Part shown: piece by piece, positions 36,210 to 47,125 of the stretch
Layout: the number at the start of each line of letters is the position of its first letter
Numbering within the stretch: the first letter of the stretch is position 1
Origin: Caulobacter hibisci
GTDB lineage: Bacteria > Pseudomonadota > Alphaproteobacteria > Caulobacterales > Caulobacteraceae
Assembly: GCF_016135805.1 (NCBI RefSeq)
Contig: NZ_JADWOX010000002.1
Span: 434,001-498,000 of the forward strand
DNA length: 64,000 bases
Direction of reading: 5' to 3'
Notes under the pieces: generated by a model
What the model was told of the DNA's origin: nothing
Database searches by the model: none
Seen by the model: only the letters and a program-made list of their open reading frames with translations
Made by a program: the position numbers and the translations under genes

Positions 36210-37510
36210 ATGCGTGCGATCTTGGCGCCGGCGGTCTGCGCCGGTCTTCTGGGCCTGATGGCCCTTCCGTCGCCGGTTACGGCCGATACGGGCTATGCGG
36301 GGGTCTGGCGGCCGGGCGGCGGCGCCCAGTGGTGGCGATCGGGCATGACGCTCGACCAGTTCAAGGCCCAGGACAAGACCCACTTCGACAATGGCCTGCG
36401 CCTGCGTCGGTGTCGGTGAAGGGCGGCCGCTACGCCGCGATCTGGCGGCCCGGCAGCGGAACCCAGTGGTGGCGCGCGGGCATGACCCTGGACGAGCTGA
36501 AGGCCCAGGACACCACCTACTTCAACCAGGGCCTGAGGTTGACGGCGCTGGAGCTCGACGGCGGCCGCTTTACCGCCGTCTGGCGTCCGGGAAACGGCGC
36601 GCAGTGGTGGCGCACGGGCATGACGGTCGACCAGTTCAAGGCCCAGGACAAGACCCACTTCGACAATGGCCTGCGCCTGACCCTGCTGGAGGTCGACGGC
36701 GGCCGCTACACCGCCGTCTGGCGGCCGGGAAACGGCGCCCAGTGGTGGCGTTCGGGCATGACCGGGGCCGAGATCGAGGCCCAGGACCAGACCTATTTCA
36801 ACCAGGGCCTGCGGCTGACCGCCCTGTCGGCCGACGGCGACCGCTACGCCGCCGTCTGGCGGCCCGGCTCGGGAACCCAGTGGTGGAGCCGCCGCCGCTG
36901 TGTCGTGGACTTCAAGACCGAGGACGCCGCCCATTTCGCCGACGGCCTGCGGATGGACTTCATCGAGCAGGAGGACAATGCCGTCGGCGCCTACCGCTAT
37001 CCGTGGAAGAGCGGCGACAGCCGCAATGTCGGCCAGGGCAACAACAACGCCGGCGGTTCGCACACCGGCAGCCAGGCCTTCGCCTTCGACTTCTCGATGC
37101 CGGCCGGCACCCAGATCCGCGCGGTGCGCGGCGGTACGGTCGAGTGGCTGCAGGAAAGCCAGACCACCACCTACAACCCCAACGCCGCGACCACGCCCAG
37201 CAACACCCCATTCCCGGGCGGCAGCTTGCAGAACTGGGGCAATGCGGTGCGCATCCGCCATCCCGGCGGCTTCACCAGCTGGTACTTCCACATCCAGCCT
37301 AACGGCGTGCTGGTGAACGTCGGCGACACCGTCCAGCGCGGCCAGCCGATCGCCACCTCTGGCAACACTGGCCGCACCTCCGGCCCGCACCTGCACTTCC
37401 AGGTCCAGGCGGACTCGACCAACTGGGGGCAGTCGGTGGCGATCAGCTTCAACGACTGCCAGGTCCCGACGGGCGGCGACAGCGTGACGTCCAACAACGT
37501 CTGGCCGTAG
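36210..37510 (+). pseudogene. M23 metallopeptidase with five tandem repeats, broken by a -1 frameshift
   Basis: The reading begins at ATG 36210 (after GGGAGGG) with a signal peptide (MRAILAPAVCAGLLGLMALP), then the first of five repeats of about 46 residues with VWRPGGGAQWWRSGMTLDQF and NGLRL. The frame ends at 36419 soon after the first repeat. The other four repeats and the M23 domain continue in the next frame to 37510. Adding one base near 36405 restores L-R-L-T-S-V-S-V-K across the joint. Zinc motifs H-(n)-D (SHTGSQAFAFDF) and HLHF are intact. Repeats resemble bacterial tandem repeat domain 1. It is either a recent pseudogene, a slippery site, or a sequencing error. Confidence 0.75.
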
Positions 37511-37516
37511 GAGAGG

Positions 37517-37933
37517 CTAGCCGGTCTTGGCGGTCAGGGCCTCGCGTCGGGCGAAGACGCGGGTGACCTCGGCCATGTTCTCGGTGCCCCAGGTGCAGAG
37601 GGGCACGAGGGCCTGCGCCAGGCTGACACCCAGGGGCGTGAGGCTGTAGTCCACCCGCGGCGGCACCTCCTTGTAGTCGGTGCGCTTCACCAGGCCGTCG
37701 GCCTCCAGCTCCTTGAGCTGCTGGATCAGCATCTTGTCGCTGACGTCGCGCACGGCCCGGCGCAACTCGCCGTAGCGGGTGGGGCCGCCCTGGGCCAGGA
37801 AGTAGAGGATCAGCGGCTTCCACTTGCCGGCCACGACCCGCAGCGTGGCGTCGAGGCCGCAGGTGAAGCCCGGCAGGGTCGGGGTGCAGCTCTGGACCGG
37901 CTGCGAGACGGGGTCTGAACGATCTGACGACAT
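37517..37933 (-). CDS. HxlR-family transcriptional regulator
   Basis: The 138-residue winged-helix protein has the family pattern CGLDATLRVVAGKWKPLILY, FLAQGGPTRYGELRRAVRDV and DKMLIQQLKELEADGLVKRT, with the conserved cysteine near residue 25 sometimes used for redox or aldehyde sensing. It is divergent from the SDR gene, so it probably represses or activates that gene. The convergent M23 gene ends six bases away. Confidence 0.92.
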   Translation of the reverse strand: MSSDRSDPVSQPVQSCTPTLPGFTCGLDATLRVVAGKWKPLILYFLAQGGPTRYGELRRAVRDVSDKMLIQQLKELEADGLVKRTDYKEVPPRVDYSLTPLGVSLAQALVPLCTWGTENMAEVTRVFARREALTAKTG

Positions 37934-37939
37934 TTCTGA

Positions 37940-37985
37940 GCACTTACCAAAAGGTGCATACTTGTCGATAGGTGGGTAGCTCTCC
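37940..37985. promoter_or_regulatory. Candidate HxlR operator in divergent promoter region
   Basis: The 84-bp spacer contains CTTACCAAAAGGTGCATAC and a second AGGTGGGTA 18 bases further, giving an imperfect palindrome and a direct repeat AGGTG. This is typical of the place and shape of HxlR sites, but the exact site is not proven. Confidence 0.4.
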
Positions 37986-38017
37986 AGCTCAGTGCAACCT
38001 CAGTGAAGGAGCACATC

Positions 38018-38752
38018 ATGAGCAGACTACAGGGCAAGACCGCGGTGATCACCGGCGGCGCGACCGGCATCGGCCTGGGCGCCGCCAAGCGGTTCATCGA
38101 GGAAGGCGCGTTCGTTTACCTCTTCGGTCGCCGACAGGAGCAACTCGACGCCGCCGTGGCCGAGCTTGGTCCCAACGCCCGCGCCGTGCAGGGCTCGGTG
38201 ACCGATCTGGCCGATCTCGACCGCCTCTACGAGACGGTGAAGGCCGAACGCGGCGGGCTCGACATCCTGCTGGCCAACGCCGGCACGGGATCGTTCGTGC
38301 CGCTCGGCGAAATCACGCCGCAGCACTACGACCAGATCTTCGACGTCAATGTGAAGGGCCTGGTGTTCACGGTGCAGAAGGCCCTGCCGCTGATGGGGCA
38401 GGGCGGCTCGATCATCCTGACCGGGTCGAGCACCGGGGTCATGGGCACACCGGCCTTCAGCATCTACAGCGCCACCAAGGCGGCGGTTCGCAACCTGGCG
38501 CGCAGCTGGGCGCTGGACCTGCGCGGCACGGGCGTTCGCGTCAACGTGCTGTCGCCGGGGCCGATCACGACCGAGCTGGCGCTGGAGGTCCTGGGCGACG
38601 ATGGGATCGCCGCCATGGGCGCCTCGACCGTGCTCGGCCGCATGGGCGAGCCGTCGGAGACCGGCGCGGTGGCCGCGTTCCTGGCTTCTTCAGACAGCAG
38701 CTTCATGACCGGCGGCGAGGTCTTCGTCGACGGCGGCCTGGCCCAGGTCTGA
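38018..38752 (+). CDS. SDR-family oxidoreductase
   Basis: The 244-residue short-chain dehydrogenase has the cofactor loop VITGGATGIGLGAAKRFIEE, LLANAGTGSFVPLG (NAG motif), the catalytic serine in ILTGSSTGVMGTP, and the Y-x-x-x-K pair in YSATKAAVRNLARSW. It likely reduces a small carbonyl compound with NADPH (GRRQEQ after beta 2). ATG 38018 has AAGGAG six bases before it, so it is preferred to GTG 38003. It is controlled, by inference, by the divergent HxlR regulator. Confidence 0.93.
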   Translation: MSRLQGKTAVITGGATGIGLGAAKRFIEEGAFVYLFGRRQEQLDAAVAELGPNARAVQGSVTDLADLDRLYETVKAERGGLDILLANAGTGSFVPLGEITPQHYDQIFDVNVKGLVFTVQKALPLMGQGGSIILTGSSTGVMGTPAFSIYSATKAAVRNLARSWALDLRGTGVRVNVLSPGPITTELALEVLGDDGIAAMGASTVLGRMGEPSETGAVAAFLASSDSSFMTGGEVFVDGGLAQV

Positions 38753-38783
38753 GGCCTCCAGGTCTGAGCCTCTAGGGCGCCAG

Positions 38784-39314
38784 TCAGGCGGGGGCGTAGA
38801 TCAGCTTGATCACGCCCTCGCCGATGCGGTCGCTGGAGACCAGACGCAGCGGCGGCCGCGGACCGGCGAAGAACGGCGCGCCGCCGCCCAGCACGACGGG
38901 GTGGAGATAGATCCGGTACTCGTCGATCAGGCCAAGCTCGGTCAGGCTGCGCGCCAGGATCGGGCCGCCGACCTCGATCTCGCCGTCGACCGTCGCCTTC
39001 AGCTCGTGGACCGCCGCCGCGAGGTCGCCCTCGATCAGCGTGGCGTTGGGACCGACGGTCTTCAGCGAGCGCGAGACGACCCACTTGGGCTTGCTCCGCC
39101 ACGCGGCCGCGAAGTCGCGCCGGGCTTCGTCCCACTCGGGACGATCCTCGTCCCAATAGCTCATGATCTCATAGAGGCGACGACCATAGAGGCTGCCCGC
39201 CAGGCCGCGCGTCTGGTCGATGAAGTGCTGGAAGAGCGTCGCGTCCGGGCCAAACCCTGTGTGGTCGACGTAGCCGTCCAGGGACTGGTTCATTCCGAAC
39301 ACCAGCTTCGCCAT
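38784..39314 (-). CDS. Dihydrofolate reductase-family protein (RibD C-terminal type)
   Basis: The 176-residue product begins MAKLVFGMNQSLDGYVDHTG, the start typical of the dihydrofolate reductase/RibD_C family. GSLYGRRLYEIMSYW and GEIEVGGPILARSLTELGLI (cofactor-binding GG) follow. These small reductases are abundant and mostly uncharacterised; true folate activity should not be assumed. GGAG lies nine bases before ATG 39314. It is convergent with the SDR gene. Confidence 0.88.
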   Translation of the reverse strand: MAKLVFGMNQSLDGYVDHTGFGPDATLFQHFIDQTRGLAGSLYGRRLYEIMSYWDEDRPEWDEARRDFAAAWRSKPKWVVSRSLKTVGPNATLIEGDLAAAVHELKATVDGEIEVGGPILARSLTELGLIDEYRIYLHPVVLGGGAPFFAGPRPPLRLVSSDRIGEGVIKLIYAPA

Positions 39315-39481
39315 GCCGCAAGTCTCCATCCCGCCGCGGGAATCCTGGGCGACGGTGCGCGGAAACCGGGGGCGGCGCAATCGGCTCGCGGTTCGGTCGG
39401 TCAATGACCGTGAAGCGTTGGCGAAGGCGGTCTTCCACTCTACCGTTGCTTGAACAGGGCGTCGCACGGTGGGGAGTGTAG

Positions 39482-39886
39482 GTGGAGGATCTTTGGCTTG
39501 AGCATGTTCCGGAAGATCGCCTGAAGGAACTGTACGATCTCTATGTCCAGGAGTGGTGGACGCAATCGCGCCAGTTCGACGACGTGGTCAAGATGATCTC
39601 CCACTCTGATATCGTTCTGACCCGGTATTCCGAAGACGGCTGTATCATCGCCTTCGCCCGTGTGCTCACCGATTTCACGTTCAAGGCGATGATCTACGAC
39701 GTCATCATCGCGGCCGACCATCGGGGAAGTGGCCTCGGCCAGGCGATCGTCGAGAAGATATTCAACCATCCGCTCCTGAGCACCGTCAAAAGCTTCGAGC
39801 TGTACTGCCCCGAACGCCTGATCCCGTTCTACGAGAAGCTCGATTTCAAGCGCGGGACCTCGGTCATCATGTCCCGCAAGCGCTAG
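39482..39886 (+). CDS. GNAT-family acetyltransferase
   Basis: The 134-residue product has the GNAT core YDVIIAADHRGSGLGQAIVE with the HRGSGLGQ acetyl-CoA loop and a C-terminal FELYCPERLIPFYEKLDF. The substrate is unknown. The start is GTG 39482 with GGGAG a few bases upstream. Codon use is slightly less GC-rich than its neighbours. Confidence 0.88.
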   Translation: MEDLWLEHVPEDRLKELYDLYVQEWWTQSRQFDDVVKMISHSDIVLTRYSEDGCIIAFARVLTDFTFKAMIYDVIIAADHRGSGLGQAIVEKIFNHPLLSTVKSFELYCPERLIPFYEKLDFKRGTSVIMSRKR

Positions 39887-39930
39887 GCCGGATCGACCTT
39901 CAGCAGCCTGAGTTCATTTTTCACCGCGCA

Positions 39931-40024
39931 TCCCCGCGAAGGCGGGGATCCAAGCCGAGTCCGCGGATGGCGCACGGCCGCGCCGCCTCCGGAAAGTCAG
40001 CTTGGATCCCCGCCTTCGCGGGGA
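39931..40024. repeat. Long inverted repeat of GATCCCCGCCTTCGCGGGGA type
   Basis: A perfect 25-bp inverted repeat (39931-39955 with 40000-40024) has a 44-bp centre, and each arm is itself a small hairpin (CCCCGC-CTTC-GCGGGG type). It lies between the GNAT gene and the convergent amidohydrolase gene. Such REP-like elements are frequent in alphaproteobacteria. Confidence 0.8.
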
Positions 40025-40125
40025 AAACGGAGGTGAGGGCAGGCCAAACGGTCAACGGTCTCCACCCAAGAAAAAGCCGCGACGCCTGGAAGCGTCGCGG
40101 CTCTCGTTCAGTACCGAAACCGACC

Positions 40126-41480
40126 CTAGCGGTAGGCTGGCGGCAGGCCGTTGTCGCCGGCGGCGTAGCGGTCGCGCAGCTGGGTCTGGCGGCTGTCGGC
40201 GGGCTGTTCGACGCCGCCGATGAACACCTTTTCGGCCCAGGTCGTGGTCTCCAGCGGATCGCCGGTCCAAAGCACCAGGTCGGCGGTCTTGCCGACATCG
40301 AGGGATCCGATCTTGTCGGCCATGCCCCAGATCTTGGCCGGCGTCAGGGTGATCGCCGCCAGGGCGGCCGGGTAGGGCAATCCGTTGGCGACGGCGAGGC
40401 CGGCGTTCAGCCGCTCCTGGCGCAGGTTGTTGAAGTCCCGCGCGCCGTTGATCGCCACGGTGACGCCGGCCGCGTTCAGGCGGGCGGCGTTGTCGAGGCG
40501 CGAGCCCAGGGTCTCGAAGCTGTCGGGCAGGTCGGCCTGGGTGTCGACGATCACCGGCACGCCGGCGCGGGCGATCTCCGGCGCGACGATCCAGCCTTCC
40601 TCGGCGCCTTCCAGCACGATCCTGATCTTCTCCTCGGCCGCCAGCTTGAGGGCCAGGCGGATGTCCGAAGCGCGGTGGGCGCGGATCAGCAGCGGGGTCT
40701 TGCCCTGCACCACCGGGACCAGGGCCTCCAGGTCGAGGCGCGAGAGGCCGTAGTCGCGGGTCGCGCCCTGCTCGAAGGCGGCGCGGTTGCGGGCATAGGC
40801 GCGGGCGTCCTCCAGGGCCGACTTGACCAGCACGATGGCCGCGCCGCGCGAGCCGCCGGCGGCGCGCGCCCCGGCCTCGCCCAGCGACAGGGTCACGGCT
40901 GTCTTGGACTTGGCGACGATGTCGGCCTCGCCGGCCTTCAGGCGAACGAAGGCGGCCTGACCGCCGAACAGCGGCGGATCGCCGCCGCCGTCCTTGCCGG
41001 CGGTCATCTCCTCGACCACGCCGTCGTCGGCATGCTCGTGGGCGCCGCCGCCCGCGCCCGACAGGATGGGGGTCACGGCCGAGGCGGTGACGCCGCCGTC
41101 GCGGGCCAGGCCGATCATCGGCGAGGCCGGGTTGACGCCATAGGCGATGTCGAAGCCAGCCGACAGCGCCGTGCCGGTGCCGTCGTCACGGGTCTCGCGC
41201 ACGCCGCCGATCTCGGAGGCGCCGATATTCGACGACGGAGCCACCAGGCCCGGGGTCACGACCCCGCCCTTGGCGTCGATCACCGTGACGCCGGCAGGGA
41301 CGGCCAGCCCGGCGCCGACGGCGGCGATCTTGCCGTCACGGACGACGATGGTCCCCGACGGGATGGCCGCGCTCGACACCGGCTCGATGCGGGCGTTGAC
41401 GATGGCGAAGGTCTGGGCCGAAGCCGAGCCGGCCGCGAAGGCGCACAGGGCGGCGCCGGCGAGAAGAACCGAACGGATCA

Positions 41481-41481
<1 letters not shown>
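40126..41481 (-). CDS. Amidohydrolase-like protein lacking metal ligands
   Basis: The 451-residue exported product has a signal peptide (AAGSASAQT) and the amidohydrolase fold (AIPSGTIVVRDGKIAAVGAG; GKTADLVLWTGDPLETTTWA). The usual metal-binding HxH after the first strand is replaced (VVTPGLVAPSSNIGASEIGG), and the later H and D ligand region reads GVTVAINGARDFNNL. It is therefore probably not a standard metal-dependent hydrolase. Its start overlaps the stop of the upstream intact paralog (TGATG), so both are coupled and may form a pair. Confidence 0.85.
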
Positions 41482-42944
<1,463 letters not shown>

Positions 42945-43105
42945 GAACTTTCCCCGACTCTCGGAAGAGGCGGCGAGGACAGACTAAATCAGACCCCTGA
43001 TCAAGCCGATCCGCGCCCCATTTTTCCCCGATCGCGACGTTTGTCTGTCGCTTGCGCTTCGTGCGAAGGTCGCGTCCTGACGTTGAATCGATGCGGGAGG
43101 AGATC

Positions 43106-43474
43106 ATGAGCTTGCGATCCTGGATCGGCCTGGCGGCCGCCGTCCTGCTCACCGCCTGCGCGGCCCAGCCTGCCGGTCCGTCCGCGCCTGCGCCCGGCGC
43201 CCCGCCGCCGATGTCGCGCGTCCCGGTCGCCGAGGGCGGCATGTGCGGCGGCATCGCCGGCTTCCAGTGCCAGGCGGACCTGTCCTGCGTCATGCCGGCC
43301 GGCGCCTGCAGGACCGTGGCCGACGCCTCGGGGATCTGCCGCAAGCGGCCTCAGGTCTGCACCATGGACTACCGCCCCGTCTGCGGCTGCGACGGCAAGA
43401 CCTACGGCAACGCCTGCGGCGCGGCCGGCAAGGGCGTCAGCGTCGCCCACGAGGGCGAGTGCAAGCCGCAATGA
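43106..43474 (+). CDS. Kazal-domain lipoprotein
   Basis: The 122-residue product starts at ATG 43106 after GGGAGGAG. It has a lipobox LTAC at about residue 20, a Pro-rich linker, and a C-terminal Kazal-type protease-inhibitor domain (CTMDYRPVCGCDGKTYGNAC with the following EGEC). An additional upstream Cys-rich stretch (MCGGIAGFQCQADLSCV) is common in bacterial Kazal proteins. It would inhibit serine proteases at the cell surface. Its stop overlaps the next start (ATGA). Confidence 0.9.
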   Translation: MSLRSWIGLAAAVLLTACAAQPAGPSAPAPGAPPPMSRVPVAEGGMCGGIAGFQCQADLSCVMPAGACRTVADASGICRKRPQVCTMDYRPVCGCDGKTYGNACGAAGKGVSVAHEGECKPQ

Positions 43475-43860
43475 GCGACATGCTGACAGGAATGGACCGG
43501 CGAACGGTGCTAGTCGCCGCCGCCGCCGCCGCGCTGACCCCATCGCTGGCCGCCGCAGGAGAAAAGACGATGTACGGACTGATCGGCCAGATGAAGGCCG
43601 CCCCCGGCAAGCGCGACGACCTCGTGGCCATCCTCAAGGAAGGCACGGGGAGCATGCCCGGCTGCCTGTCCTACATCCTGGCGCTCGACCCGACCGACGC
43701 CGACGCGATCTGGATCACCGAGGTCTGGACCGACAAGGACAGCCACGCCGCCTCCCTGAAGCTGCCGTCCGTGCAGGCCGCCATCGCGAAGGCCCGCCCG
43801 ATCATCGCCGGCTTCGGCCATCGGTTCGAGACGACGCCGGTGGGCGGGGTGGGGATCTGA
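43471..43860 (+). CDS. Exported antibiotic-biosynthesis-monooxygenase (ABM) domain protein
   Basis: The 129-residue product starts at ATG 43471 overlapping the Kazal gene stop. It has a Tat-like signal (MDRRTVLVAAAAAALTPSLA) and a small ABM ferredoxin-like domain (YGLIGQMKAAPGKRDDLVAI; AIWITEVWTDKDSHAASLKL). Such domains are found in heme-degrading or quinol oxygenases, but many have no known activity. Translation is coupled to the Kazal lipoprotein. Confidence 0.82.
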   Translation: MSDMLTGMDRRTVLVAAAAAALTPSLAAAGEKTMYGLIGQMKAAPGKRDDLVAILKEGTGSMPGCLSYILALDPTDADAIWITEVWTDKDSHAASLKLPSVQAAIAKARPIIAGFGHRFETTPVGGVGI

Positions 43861-43903
43861 TCCCCACATCCGAGACGCGTCCCCTATCCATGTCGGAGAC
43901 ACC

Positions 43904-44407
43904 ATGATCGCAGCCCTGCTTGCCGCCATCGCCCTCGACGGTTCGGCCTTGCCGCCCGGTGATCCCGGCGCAGAGGTCCGGTCGTCGATCGCTGTTGCGA
44001 GCTCGGCGCCGCAAGCGCTCGACCCGACCATCGTCAAGGCGGTCGAGGCCGCCGCCTATGACTATGTGGACGGCCAGCTGGAAGGCGATGCCGCCCGTGT
44101 CGCCCGCATCCTGCACCCTGACCTCGCCAAGCGCGCCGTGCGGTCGCGGCCCGATCCGGACGAGGTGCTGGGCCTCAGGCGCATGAGCCGCGACGAGCTG
44201 GTGGACCTGACGCGGCAGGGCGCGCTGAAGACGCCGCGCGAGCAGTGGGACCGCAGCGTGCGGGTCCTGGACGTCGCCGGCAACGCGGCGGTGGCGCGGG
44301 TCGAGACGCCCTGGTTCGTCGACTACCTCAATTTCGGCCGGTTCGAAGGTCGCTGGGTGATCGTCAACGCGCTGTGGTACGCCAAGCCCAAGCCCGTGAA
44401 GTCCTAG
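43904..44407 (+). CDS. NTF2-like (lumazine-binding-type) protein
   Basis: The 167-residue product has a hydrophobic start (MIAALLAAIALDGSALP) that may be a signal peptide. An NTF2-like cone domain follows (AYDYVDGQLEGDAARVARIL, HPDLAKRAV; VDYLNFGRFEGRWVIVNALW), close to the putative lumazine-binding DUF family. No catalytic residues can be assigned. Its end overlaps the convergent GFA gene by four bases. Confidence 0.82.
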   Translation: MIAALLAAIALDGSALPPGDPGAEVRSSIAVASSAPQALDPTIVKAVEAAAYDYVDGQLEGDAARVARILHPDLAKRAVRSRPDPDEVLGLRRMSRDELVDLTRQGALKTPREQWDRSVRVLDVAGNAAVARVETPWFVDYLNFGRFEGRWVIVNALWYAKPKPVKS

Positions 44408-44757
44408 TCCACATATCGCTCCGTCACCGCCCCATCCAGCCGCCGCACCCGCGCGGCCGCCAAAACCTCCGGCTCCATTAGCCGGGCGTTGACGCCCATC
44501 TTGTCGCGCGCCGGATCGTTCGAGCTCCAGTGGGTGACGCAGCCGCAGGCGCGGCAGCGGTGGAAGGCGATCGAGCGGTCGTCCCATTCGTAGGTGTCGG
44601 TTGGGCCGCCATCGACGCGGCGCACCAGCGTCGGGCTGTAGTAGGCCCACAGCACGCCGTAGCGGCGGCAGATTGAGCAGTTGCAGTCGGTGACCTCGTT
44701 CGGCGCGGTCTCGATCTCGAAGGCCACGGCCCCGCAGTGGCAGCTGGCGACGATCAT
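44404..44757 (-). CDS. GFA-family zinc-binding protein
   Basis: The 117-residue product has the family cysteines (SCHCGAVAFEIETAP, DCNCSICRR, HRCRACGCVTHW) that bind zinc in glutathione-dependent formaldehyde-activating enzyme-like proteins. The physiological substrate of most members is unknown. A second GFA paralog of similar size lies at 61153. It is downstream of the glnA terminator on the same strand. Confidence 0.9.
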   Translation of the reverse strand: MIVASCHCGAVAFEIETAPNEVTDCNCSICRRYGVLWAYYSPTLVRRVDGGPTDTYEWDDRSIAFHRCRACGCVTHWSSNDPARDKMGVNARLMEPEVLAAARVRRLDGAVTERYVD

Positions 44758-44769
44758 GTTCGGCTCTCC

Positions 44770-44804
44770 AAAAGGAAAGGGCCCGAAGCTTGCGCTCCGG
44801 GCCC
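44770..44804 (-). terminator. Intrinsic terminator after glnA
   Basis: An 11-bp GC stem with one G-U pair (44794-44804 with 44779-44789 in mRNA order) is followed on the minus strand by TTTCCTTTT. Confidence 0.82.
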
Positions 44805-44831
44805 CGCCCCTAGTGCATCAGGCCGTAAGGC

Positions 44832-46241
44832 TTAGCACTTGTAGTACATCTCGAATTCGACCGGGTGCGGGTGCAGTTGCAGACGCATCACTTCTTCCAT
44901 CTTCAGCTCGATGTAGCTGTCGATGAAGTCGTCGTCCATGACGCCGCCGGCCTTCAGGAAGGCGCGGTCCTTGTCCAGGCTTTCCAGGGCTTCGCGCAGC
45001 GAGCCGCAGACTTCCGGGATCTTCTTCTGCTCGCGGGGCGGCAGGTCGTAGAGGTTCTTGTCGGCCGGAGCGCCCGGGTCGATCTTGTTGATGATGCCGT
45101 CCAGGCCGGCCATCAGCAGGGCGACGAAGGTCAGGTACGGGTTGCCCATCGGGTCGGGGAAGCGGGCTTCCAGACGCTTGGCCTTCGGCGAGTCGACGTG
45201 CGGGATGCGGATCGAGGCCGAGCGGTTGCGCGACGAGTAAGCCAGCTTCACCGGGGCTTCGTAGCCCGGCACCAGGCGCTTGTAGCTGTTGGTGGTCGAG
45301 TTCGAGAAGGCGTTGATGGCCTTGGCGTGCTTGATGATGCCGCCAATGTACCACAGGCACTCTTGGCTCAGGCCGGCGTACTTGTCGCCGGCGAACAGCG
45401 GCTTGCCGTCCTGCCAGATCGACTGGTGCACGTGCATGCCCGAGCCGTTGTCGGCGAACATCGGCTTGGCCATGAAGGTGGCCGTCTTGCCGTAGGCGTG
45501 GGCCACGTTGTGGATCACGTACTTATAGAGCTGCATGCGGTCGGCCATGGTGACCATGGTGTCGAACTTCAGGCCGAGCTCGTGCTGGGCGGGCGCCACT
45601 TCGTGGTGGTGCTTTTCCGGCTTCATGCCCAGCTCGCCCATGACGGCCAGCATTTCGCCGCGCAGGTCTTGAGCCGAGTCGACGGGGTTGACCGGGAAGT
45701 AGCCGCCCTTGGGGCCCGGGCGATGGCCCATGTTGCCTTCCGGATAGACCTTGCCCGAGTTGACCGGCAGTTCGCTCGAGTCGAACGAGTAGCCGGTGTT
45801 TTCCGGAGCGGTCGACCAGCGCACGTCGTCGAAGATGAAGAATTCGGCTTCCGGGCCGAAGTAGACGGTGTCGCCCACGCCCGCCGACTTCACGTAGTTC
45901 AGCGCGGCCTTGGCGATCGAGCGCGGGTCGCGGTTGTAGGGGGTGCCGTCGTCCGGGTTCACGACGTCGCAGAACAGCGCCAGGGTGGTCTGCTGGTAGA
46001 ACGGGTCGATGATGGCCGAGGTCAGGTCCGGACGCAGCTTCATGTCCGACTCGTTGATGGCCTTCCAGCCGGCGATCGACGAACCGTCGAACATCGTGCC
46101 GTCGTTGAGGAAGTCGTCATCGACCAGGTCGATGTCGAAGGTCACGTGCTGCATCTTGCCGCGAACGTCCGTGAAACGAACGTCGACGTACTTCACGTCC
46201 TTTTCCTTGATCAGGTCCAGGATTTCCTTGGCGGTGCTCAT
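44832..46241 (-). CDS. glnA: Glutamine synthetase type I GlnA
   Basis: The 469-residue enzyme makes glutamine from glutamate, ammonia and ATP. Metal and substrate motifs are [43 protein letters not shown] and [20 protein letters not shown]. The adenylylation tyrosine lies in [17 protein letters not shown]. Length fits the dodecameric GS-I beta type. It lies 43 bases after glnB, so the operon is glnB-glnA, and activity should be controlled by PII-directed adenylylation. Confidence 0.97.
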   Translation of the reverse strand: MSTAKEILDLIKEKDVKYVDVRFTDVRGKMQHVTFDIDLVDDDFLNDGTMFDGSSIAGWKAINESDMKLRPDLTSAIIDPFYQQTTLALFCDVVNPDDGTPYNRDPRSIAKAALNYVKSAGVGDTVYFGPEAEFFIFDDVRWSTAPENTGYSFDSSELPVNSGKVYPEGNMGHRPGPKGGYFPVNPVDSAQDLRGEMLAVMGELGMKPEKHHHEVAPAQHELGLKFDTMVTMADRMQLYKYVIHNVAHAYGKTATFMAKPMFADNGSGMHVHQSIWQDGKPLFAGDKYAGLSQECLWYIGGIIKHAKAINAFSNSTTNSYKRLVPGYEAPVKLAYSSRNRSASIRIPHVDSPKAKRLEARFPDPMGNPYLTFVALLMAGLDGIINKIDPGAPADKNLYDLPPREQKKIPEVCGSLREALESLDKDRAFLKAGGVMDDDFIDSYIELKMEEVMRLQLHPHPVEFEMYYKC

Positions 46242-46284
46242 TGATATCCCCTTTGAGCGAGTAAAGTCTGAGGATTGCCGTTGA

Positions 46285-46870
<586 letters not shown>

Positions 46871-47125
46871 ATGCGCGACGAGACGTTGGTTTTGATCGGC
46901 GCGGGCCAGTTCACGTTTCGGGGATCAGCCGAAAATTCGCCCTCCGTGCTGGAATTGCTGAGAATTGCGGCGAAATGCGCTGTCGCGGGCAGCCGCCTGC
47001 GGGGGATGGTTCTTGCGCGTTTGCAGGCTCTGGTGGTCGTAGCGTTCGGCGGCGAAGCCGCGAGCGGGGTTTCGGGGCCGCCGCGTTCCTGCCTTCTGAA
47101 ACACCTCGCCGCGAGGGCCGCCTGA
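46871..47125 (+). CDS. Possible small protein coupled to phosphatase gene
   Basis: An 84-codon reading (MRDETLVLIGAGQFTFRGSA) has a good ribosome-binding site (GGGGGTGAAC before ATG 46871). It ends at TGA 47123-47125, overlapping the ATG of the phosphatase gene (TGATG). The protein has no recognised motif, and third codon positions are less GC-rich than real genes here. It may be a leader peptide or no gene at all. Confidence 0.3.
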   Translation: MRDETLVLIGAGQFTFRGSAENSPSVLELLRIAAKCAVAGSRLRGMVLARLQALVVVAFGGEAASGVSGPPRSCLLKHLAARAA

